Assembly: GCA_016704655.1 (NCBI GenBank)
Contig: JADIZR010000001.1
Span: forward strand, 248,001 to 312,000
DNA length: 64,000 bases
Direction of reading: 5' to 3'
Source of the DNA: Pseudomonadota bacterium
GTDB taxonomy: Bacteria > Pseudomonadota > Gammaproteobacteria > Steroidobacterales > Steroidobacteraceae
In this document: piece after piece, positions 59,172 to 64,000 of the stretch
Layout of the letters: each line of letters starts with the position of its first letter
How positions within the stretch are numbered: position 1 is the first letter of the stretch
Position numbers and translations under genes: made by a program
Notes under the pieces: model-generated
Seen by the model: only the letters and a program-made list of their open reading frames with translations
What the model was told of the DNA's origin: nothing
Database searches by the model: none

Positions 59172-60980
59172 ATGAATTCAGCCGCGCGAGCGACGCTGGT
59201 CACAGCGTTGCAGCAATACTTTTCGATTCCCGGGGATGAAGCCGCGCTGGTGCTCGACGAGTTCGAGCCATGCGTGTGCCGCGGTGGCGATTGGCTGTTC
59301 CGCCAGGGTGACGAAGCCGATTGCCTGTTTCTGCTGGCGCGAGGTCGCATGCAGGTCTGGCTGGCGCAATCTAATGGTCAGGAGCCCGGCGAACGGCTCG
59401 TGGCCGAGGTCAACCCCGGCGAGACTATCGGCGAAATCGGCATGCTCACCGGCGGGGCGCGATCCGCGAGCATCCGCGCCGTGCGCAACAGCCTGTTACT
59501 CAGGATGACCTCTGCGGCCTTCGATCGGCTTGCCCGGCAGCGGCCCGATCTCACGCGCCACATCGCAGGCGGTATCGCTGGTCGGTTGCGCGATCGAACC
59601 GCCGGCGTCTCGCAGATCCGTCGTAACCTGAAAGCGATCGCACTGCTGCCGCTGGGCTCGGTGCAATCGGCAGAGGCCCTTGCGGCGAAACTCGGCGCGG
59701 CGCTGCAGCTTTACGGACCCACCTGCGTCCTGTCCGCCACGGCAATGCGCGACGCGGGTGCGCCCGCCTTGCCGGCGGCGCGACACCAGGACCAGTCGCC
59801 GGCGATGGTCGACTGGCTTGCCGTCAAGGAAGACGAACATCGCTTCGTCATGTACGTGGCGGATCCGGCCGACGGCGTCTTCACCGACATGGCGCTCCAC
59901 AACGCCGACCTCATCCTCCTGGTCGGGCGGGCCGGTGATGATGCCGCGCCCCGGTCATGGGAAAGGCAGGCATTCGATGAGACCAAGGCCCCCGTCGCAC
60001 GTCGTGCGCTGGTGCTGCGGCACGAGCAGCACGGCGAGACGCTGTCTGGAACGGCTGCGTGGCTGGCGCCACGCAAACTGGATTTTCATCTGCACGTTCG
60101 TTCCGGCATCCAGGGCGACCTTGACCGCCTGGCCCGCATTATCGCCGGGCGCGCCGTCGGCCTCGTGCTTGGTGGTGGCGCCGCGCGTGGGTTTGCGCAC
60201 CTGGGCGTCTATCGCGCGTTGCATGAATCCGGCACGCCGGTGGACTGGTTCGGTGGCGCCAGCATCGGCGCTGTCATGGCGGCCGGCATGGCGACGGGAC
60301 TGGAGCCGGGCATTGTCATCGAGCGTGCGCGCAAAGCGTTCGTGGACGGCAAACCTTTTGGCGACGTGACCGTGCCGATCATCTCGTTCCTGCGCGGAAG
60401 ACGCATGGAGCGTCTGATCGATGCCCACTTGCCGGGCGAAATCGAAGACCTGCCGGTGCCGTTTTTCTGCGTTTCCAGCAACCTCGGCAATGGCCGTGTG
60501 CAGGTGCACGACCGGGGCTCGTTGCCGCGCTCGTTGCGCGCAAGCGTGTCGCTGCCCGGTATTTTCCCGCCGGCCGTGATCAACGGCCAGCTGTCCGTCG
60601 ACGGCGGCATCCTCGATAACCTGCCGGTCGACCTCATGCGAGCCCGTCCCGTCGGCCGCGTGATCGCCGTCGATCTGAGTTCGCGCAAGGATTACACGGT
60701 CAATTACGATTCCGTGCCTTCGCCATGGCGCGTGCTTGCCGGCCGGATGCTGCCGCTCTCAACACGGTATCGCGTGCCGAGCCCGGTCGCGCTGATGCTG
60801 ATGGCGATGTCGATCGGCGCAATCGGTTCGGCCCGGGCGGCCGGGGCGCGCGCGGACTTGCTGGTGCGGCCGCCGGTGGGTGGTTTCAGCTTCACGGAAG
60901 TGCGCATCGACCGCGTCGTCGAAGTCGGTTATCGCGAAGCGCAAAAGGCGATCGCCGCAGGTTGGTCGCCGCAGGGCTGA
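59172..60980 (+). CDS. cyclic-nucleotide-binding/patatin-like phospholipase
   Basis: The 602-residue protein resembles neuropathy target esterase. It has an N-terminal cNMP-binding domain (about 20-140: GDWLFRQGDEADCLFLLARG, NPGETIGEIGMLTGGARSAS), a middle region, and a patatin domain. That domain has the oxyanion loop LVLGGGAARGFAHLGVYRAL, the nucleophile serine in GGASIGAVMAAGMA, and the DGG dyad in SVDGGILDNLPVDLM. It probably hydrolyses membrane phospholipids. It precedes the devBCA-like exporter by 43 bases. Confidence 0.9.
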   Translation: MNSAARATLVTALQQYFSIPGDEAALVLDEFEPCVCRGGDWLFRQGDEADCLFLLARGRMQVWLAQSNGQEPGERLVAEVNPGETIGEIGMLTGGARSASIRAVRNSLLLRMTSAAFDRLARQRPDLTRHIAGGIAGRLRDRTAGVSQIRRNLKAIALLPLGSVQSAEALAAKLGAALQLYGPTCVLSATAMRDAGAPALPAARHQDQSPAMVDWLAVKEDEHRFVMYVADPADGVFTDMALHNADLILLVGRAGDDAAPRSWERQAFDETKAPVARRALVLRHEQHGETLSGTAAWLAPRKLDFHLHVRSGIQGDLDRLARIIAGRAVGLVLGGGAARGFAHLGVYRALHESGTPVDWFGGASIGAVMAAGMATGLEPGIVIERARKAFVDGKPFGDVTVPIISFLRGRRMERLIDAHLPGEIEDLPVPFFCVSSNLGNGRVQVHDRGSLPRSLRASVSLPGIFPPAVINGQLSVDGGILDNLPVDLMRARPVGRVIAVDLSSRKDYTVNYDSVPSPWRVLAGRMLPLSTRYRVPSPVALMLMAMSIGAIGSARAAGARADLLVRPPVGGFSFTEVRIDRVVEVGYREAQKAIAAGWSPQG

Positions 60981-61023
60981 GTCGCAGGTAACCGGCCGCG
61001 GGGCCGGCAAAGCAGGGGGGAAC

Positions 61024-62004
61024 TTGCAGCATTCAATCCGGATCGGGCGGCCCGCGCGTGCAACTGTGCTGACGATCATCACGTTGGCAATCGGGTGCCA
61101 GCCCACACTGGCCGTGACGGCAGGAGCGGAAGCCGCTGCTAAGACGGCTGCTGGTGCGCGGGGAGTGGCGGCGCTCGGTCGCATCGAACCGTACGGTGGC
61201 ATCGTCCACGTCGCGGCCGCCTCGACGCCCGACGCGATGTCGGGCGCCATCCTGAGCAGACTGCTGGTCGACCGCGGGTCGGACGTGACGGCAGGCCAGC
61301 TGCTCGCCGAGGTCGATACCGCGGCGCTGGCGCGCAGCCGCATCGTTGAGGCAAAAGCCGAGCTCGAGACCGCGAAGCGCGATGCCACCGCCTCCGTCAG
61401 CCTCGCGGACGAGGCGTGCGTGCTCGCCGACGTTGCGGCCAAGCGCTCGAAACGCAAGCAGGACCTGCTGGGCCGTGGACTCGCCTCGAGCGAGGACGCC
61501 GAGCAGGCCAAGGGCGATGCCGATGCCGGTGTGGCTTCGTGCAAGGCGCGCCGCGCCTCAGCCAGTGTCGCGCAGTCGCGTATCAGCGCAGCCGCGGCGC
61601 GCGTGACGCGCTTCCAGACCGAACTCGAGCGCTCGTTCGTTCGCGCACCCTTCTCCGGCCGTGTCATCGACGTGCGGCGCCGGCCCGGCGAAATCGTCGG
61701 CATGGAGGGCGTCCTCGAGCTTGCGCGCATCGACCAGATGCAGGCGATCGCAGAGGTCTTCGAAGCCGACGTCCGCCGCGTGCGAGTGGGCCAGCGTGCG
61801 CTGGTGCGCAGCCCGGCGCTGCCTCAAGACCTTACCGGCACCGTGACGCGCATTCGCCCCAAGGTGCAGAAGCTCGACCAGATTGGTGACGATCCGGTTG
61901 CACGCAAGGATGGACGCATCGTCGAAGTCGAGATCAAGCTCGACGACGGCCGCGCGGTTGCGAACCTCACGAACCTCCAGGTGGAGGTCGAGATTGGCCG
62001 CTGA
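61024..62004 (+). CDS. HlyD-family membrane fusion protein (DevB type)
   Basis: This is the periplasmic adaptor of an ABC exporter. The 326 residues begin with a hydrophobic leader (ATVLTIITLAIGCQPTLA). Next come the lipoyl half (GVAALGRIEPYGGIVHVAAA), a long coiled coil (about 95-190), and the barrel domain (FVRAPFSGRVIDVRRRPGEI). The TTG at 61024, preceded by AGGGGGGAA, is the likely start. A 6-bp stem (CCGGCC/GGCCGG) lies just upstream. It overlaps the permease by 11 bases. Confidence 0.85.
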   Translation: MQHSIRIGRPARATVLTIITLAIGCQPTLAVTAGAEAAAKTAAGARGVAALGRIEPYGGIVHVAAASTPDAMSGAILSRLLVDRGSDVTAGQLLAEVDTAALARSRIVEAKAELETAKRDATASVSLADEACVLADVAAKRSKRKQDLLGRGLASSEDAEQAKGDADAGVASCKARRASASVAQSRISAAAARVTRFQTELERSFVRAPFSGRVIDVRRRPGEIVGMEGVLELARIDQMQAIAEVFEADVRRVRVGQRALVRSPALPQDLTGTVTRIRPKVQKLDQIGDDPVARKDGRIVEVEIKLDDGRAVANLTNLQVEVEIGR

Positions 62005-63175
62005 GAGCACGTGGAGCCGGCTGCTGCCCTCCGCGCCGCTCGGGTGGTTGCAGCTGTGGCACAAGCCGCTGCGCCTCACGGTCGCGGTCTCGGGCATCGC
62101 GTTTGCGGTGCTGCTGATCCTGATGCAGCTCGGCTTTCGCTCGGCGCTGTTCGAGAGCACGTTGCGCTTCCATGAGCGCTTCCGCTACGACATCGCGCTC
62201 TTCAGTACAGACAGTGTGTTCATTGTGCGGCCGGCGCCGTTTACGATCCGTCGTCTATACGAGGCGATGGGTTCTCCTGACGTCGAGTCGGTGAGCCCGG
62301 TCTATATCTTTCCGGCGACGTGGAAGAACCCGTGGACCAACGCCCGCCGCAGCATCAATGCGGTCGGCATCGACCCTACCCGCAATGTGCTCGACACGCC
62401 GGGCTTCGCGGACACCTGTTCCAGGCTGGTTGCACAGGACGTCGTGTTGTTCGACCGTGCCTCGCGGCCTGAATTCGGGCCGGTGGGGGAGAGCTGGCGC
62501 CCGGATGCACCGGTCAGCACCGAGCTTAACGATCGTGCGGTCTCGGTGGTGGGACTGGTCGAGATCGGCCCGTCGTTCGGCATCGATGGCACGGTACTCA
62601 CCAGCGTCGACAACTGGCTGCGGCTGTTTCCGGACCGGTCGCGCAACCAGATCCAGCTGGGCCTGGTGACGCTGAAGCCGGGCGTCGATGCAATTGCCGC
62701 GCGCGATCGCCTGCGCTCCTATCTGCCCGCGGATGTGCTGGTCATGACCAAGGCCGACTTCGCCGCGCGCGAGAAGGCGTACTGGAACGGGGCCACGCCG
62801 ATCGGTTACGTGTTCGCGTTCGGCGCGATCATGGGGCTGGTGGTCGGCGCGATCATCGTCTACCAGATCCTGTTTGCGGATGTGTCTGAGCACTTGCGTG
62901 AGTACGCCACGCTGCGGGCCATCGGGTATCGCAATCGATTCGTGTCCGGCATCGTGCTGCAGCAGGCCGCAATCCTCGCGGTGCTCGGCTACCTGCCGGG
63001 CATGGCCGCGGCGTGGTTCCTCTACCGATCGGCTGCGCACGCAACCCGTTTGCCGCTGCACCTGACGACTGATCGGGCACTCACGGTGTTCGTGCTGACG
63101 CTGGTGATGTGCGCGCTCTCAGGCTTCCTGGCGCTGCGCAAGGTGCGCCGCCTCGAGCCGGCGGAGGTCTTCTGA
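61994..63175 (+). CDS. ABC transporter permease (DevC type)
   Basis: The 393-residue permease has an N-terminal helix (LTVAVSGIAFAVLLILMQLG), a periplasmic MacB-like part (about 55-270), and three C-terminal helices. The segments are YVFAFGAIMGLVVGAIIVYQ, ILFADVSEHLREYATLRAIG and LTVFVLTLVMCALSGFLAL, ending in KVRRLEPAEVF. The TTG at 61994 inside devB is the likely start. It is followed by the ATPase gene with a one-base overlap. Confidence 0.87.
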   Translation: MAAESTWSRLLPSAPLGWLQLWHKPLRLTVAVSGIAFAVLLILMQLGFRSALFESTLRFHERFRYDIALFSTDSVFIVRPAPFTIRRLYEAMGSPDVESVSPVYIFPATWKNPWTNARRSINAVGIDPTRNVLDTPGFADTCSRLVAQDVVLFDRASRPEFGPVGESWRPDAPVSTELNDRAVSVVGLVEIGPSFGIDGTVLTSVDNWLRLFPDRSRNQIQLGLVTLKPGVDAIAARDRLRSYLPADVLVMTKADFAAREKAYWNGATPIGYVFAFGAIMGLVVGAIIVYQILFADVSEHLREYATLRAIGYRNRFVSGIVLQQAAILAVLGYLPGMAAAWFLYRSAAHATRLPLHLTTDRALTVFVLTLVMCALSGFLALRKVRRLEPAEVF

Positions 63176-64000
63176 TGCCTGGCAGTGCGGACGCGCCGGT
63201 CGTCGTCGAGAACCTCAATCACTACTACGGCAAGGGTCCGCTGCGTCGGCAGATCCTGCACGACGTGACGACGACGATTCCCGCTGGCGAGATCGTCATC
63301 GTCACCGGACCGTCGGGGTCCGGCAAGACGACACTGCTGACGCTCGTCGGTGCGTTGCGTGCTCCACAGGAGGGGCGCCTGCGCGTGCTCGGTCACCAGC
63401 TCGACGGCGCGAAACGCACGGCACTGGAAGACGTCCGCAAGCGCATCGGCTTCATCTTCCAGAGCCACAACCTGCTCGGCGCATTGTCAGCTTCACAGAA
63501 CGTGCAGCTCGGCCTGCGCGTGACCGGTCGCGCCGCACGTGCCGACCTGCGACGCAAGGCTGATTCGATGCTGGAGGCAGTCGGTCTTGGCGAGCACACT
63601 CACAAGCGCGCGGAACAGCTGTCCGGTGGCCAGCGGCAGCGCGTGGCCATTGCACGCGCCCTGGTCGGCGAGCCGGTCATGGTGCTCGCAGACGAACCTA
63701 CTGCGTCGCTCGACAAAGCCTCGGGCCGCGAGGTGGTCGATCGCATGCAGTCACTGGCCCGGGAGCGGGGCACCACCATCCTGCTGGTCACGCACGACAA
63801 CCGCATACTCGACGTTGCCGATCGCATCCTGCACCTCGAAGACGGCAAGCTTGCCACCTTCACTGATGCCGTCATCGCCAATACGCAACAAATGATGCAC
63901 CTGCTGGCCCAGAACACCGAGCGGCAGCACGTTGAGCAGCTGGTCGACGCGATGGACGAGGCGGCGTTCCGCGGCACGCTGCAGGAGCTTACGCAGCAGT
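63175..64000 (+). CDS. ABC exporter ATP-binding protein (DevA type), truncated by the window
   Basis: The ATPase starts ATG at 63175. Walker A is VTGPSGSGKTTLLTLVGALR, the Q-loop is IGFIFQSHNLLGALSASQNV, the signature is LSGGQRQRVAIARALVGEP, and Walker B is VMVLADEPTASLDKASGREV. About 40 extra residues follow the usual end (VIANTQQMMHLLAQNTERQH and on). This tail is familiar from proteobacterial DevA-like ATPases and may contact the permease. The frame is open at base 64000. DevBCA exporters typically carry glycolipids through a TolC-like channel. Confidence 0.88.
   Translation, partial: MPGSADAPVVVENLNHYYGKGPLRRQILHDVTTTIPAGEIVIVTGPSGSGKTTLLTLVGALRAPQEGRLRVLGHQLDGAKRTALEDVRKRIGFIFQSHNLLGALSASQNVQLGLRVTGRAARADLRRKADSMLEAVGLGEHTHKRAEQLSGGQRQRVAIARALVGEPVMVLADEPTASLDKASGREVVDRMQSLARERGTTILLVTHDNRILDVADRILHLEDGKLATFTDAVIANTQQMMHLLAQNTERQHVEQLVDAMDEAAFRGTLQELTQQ

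Overview
The window is a GC-rich, densely coded bacterial chromosome segment. Gene content and order point to a gammaproteobacterium of the Pseudomonas/Xanthomonas type. Examples are rpfE-recJ-prfB-lysS as around the Xanthomonas rpf locus, rpoE-rseABC then lepA-lepB-DUF4845-rnc-era-recO-pdxJ-acpS as in Pseudomonas, and comEC-exbB-exbD-msbA-lpxK-kdsB. The genus cannot be fixed from this sequence. Most genes are co-directional, with ATGA or TTGA stop/start overlaps.

Layout. 1-4.4 kb: kdsA (3' part), eno, ftsB, ispD, ispF, truD. 4.4-6.9 kb: Smr-domain gene, surE, pcm, Mth938-like gene. 7-12.7 kb: rpfE, recJ, prfB (programmed frameshift), lysS. 12.9-18.3 kb: ygfZ, then the succinate dehydrogenase operon with its assembly factors (SDHAF4-like, sdhC, sdhD, sdhA, sdhB, sdhE, ygfX/cptA-like). 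18.4-21.3 kb: sigma-E operon plus a glutaredoxin-like gene. 21.4-30 kb: lepA to rlmD. 30-36 kb: nagZ, a PAS/degenerate-GGDEF gene, mfd. 36-39.4 kb: LolCED-type lipoprotein exporter. 39.5-47 kb: comEC, exbBD, then the lipid A and KDO genes msbA, lpxK, kdsB and a lipid A N-domain protein. 47-54.6 kb: a mixed region with a cupin gene, rluF, yciH, a GNAT-phosphatase fusion, a PQQ-type sugar dehydrogenase, small proteins and a DUF779/aldehyde dehydrogenase pair. 54.6-64 kb: accessory signalling and export genes. These are an atypical membrane kinase with an OB-like region coupled to an ADP-ribosylglycohydrolase, a low-molecular-weight tyrosine phosphatase, a cNMP-binding patatin phospholipase, and a DevBCA exporter cut by the window end.

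Two window-wide properties matter. First, at least ten otherwise complete housekeeping genes (eno, ispD, ygfX, lepA, lepB, acpS, the PolB-like exonuclease gene, rlmD, mfd, DUF779) show single apparent indels, many in short base runs. Sequencing or assembly error is the simplest reading, and these genes are annotated as intact-with-frameshift. Only prfB has a true programmed frameshift site. Second, several gene junctions carry imperfect inverted arrays of short tandem units (7-9 bp) that begin directly at stop codons. They are candidate hairpin or terminator elements of a lineage-specific type.

No rRNA or tRNA genes, insertion sequences, prophage or CRISPR arrays were found.
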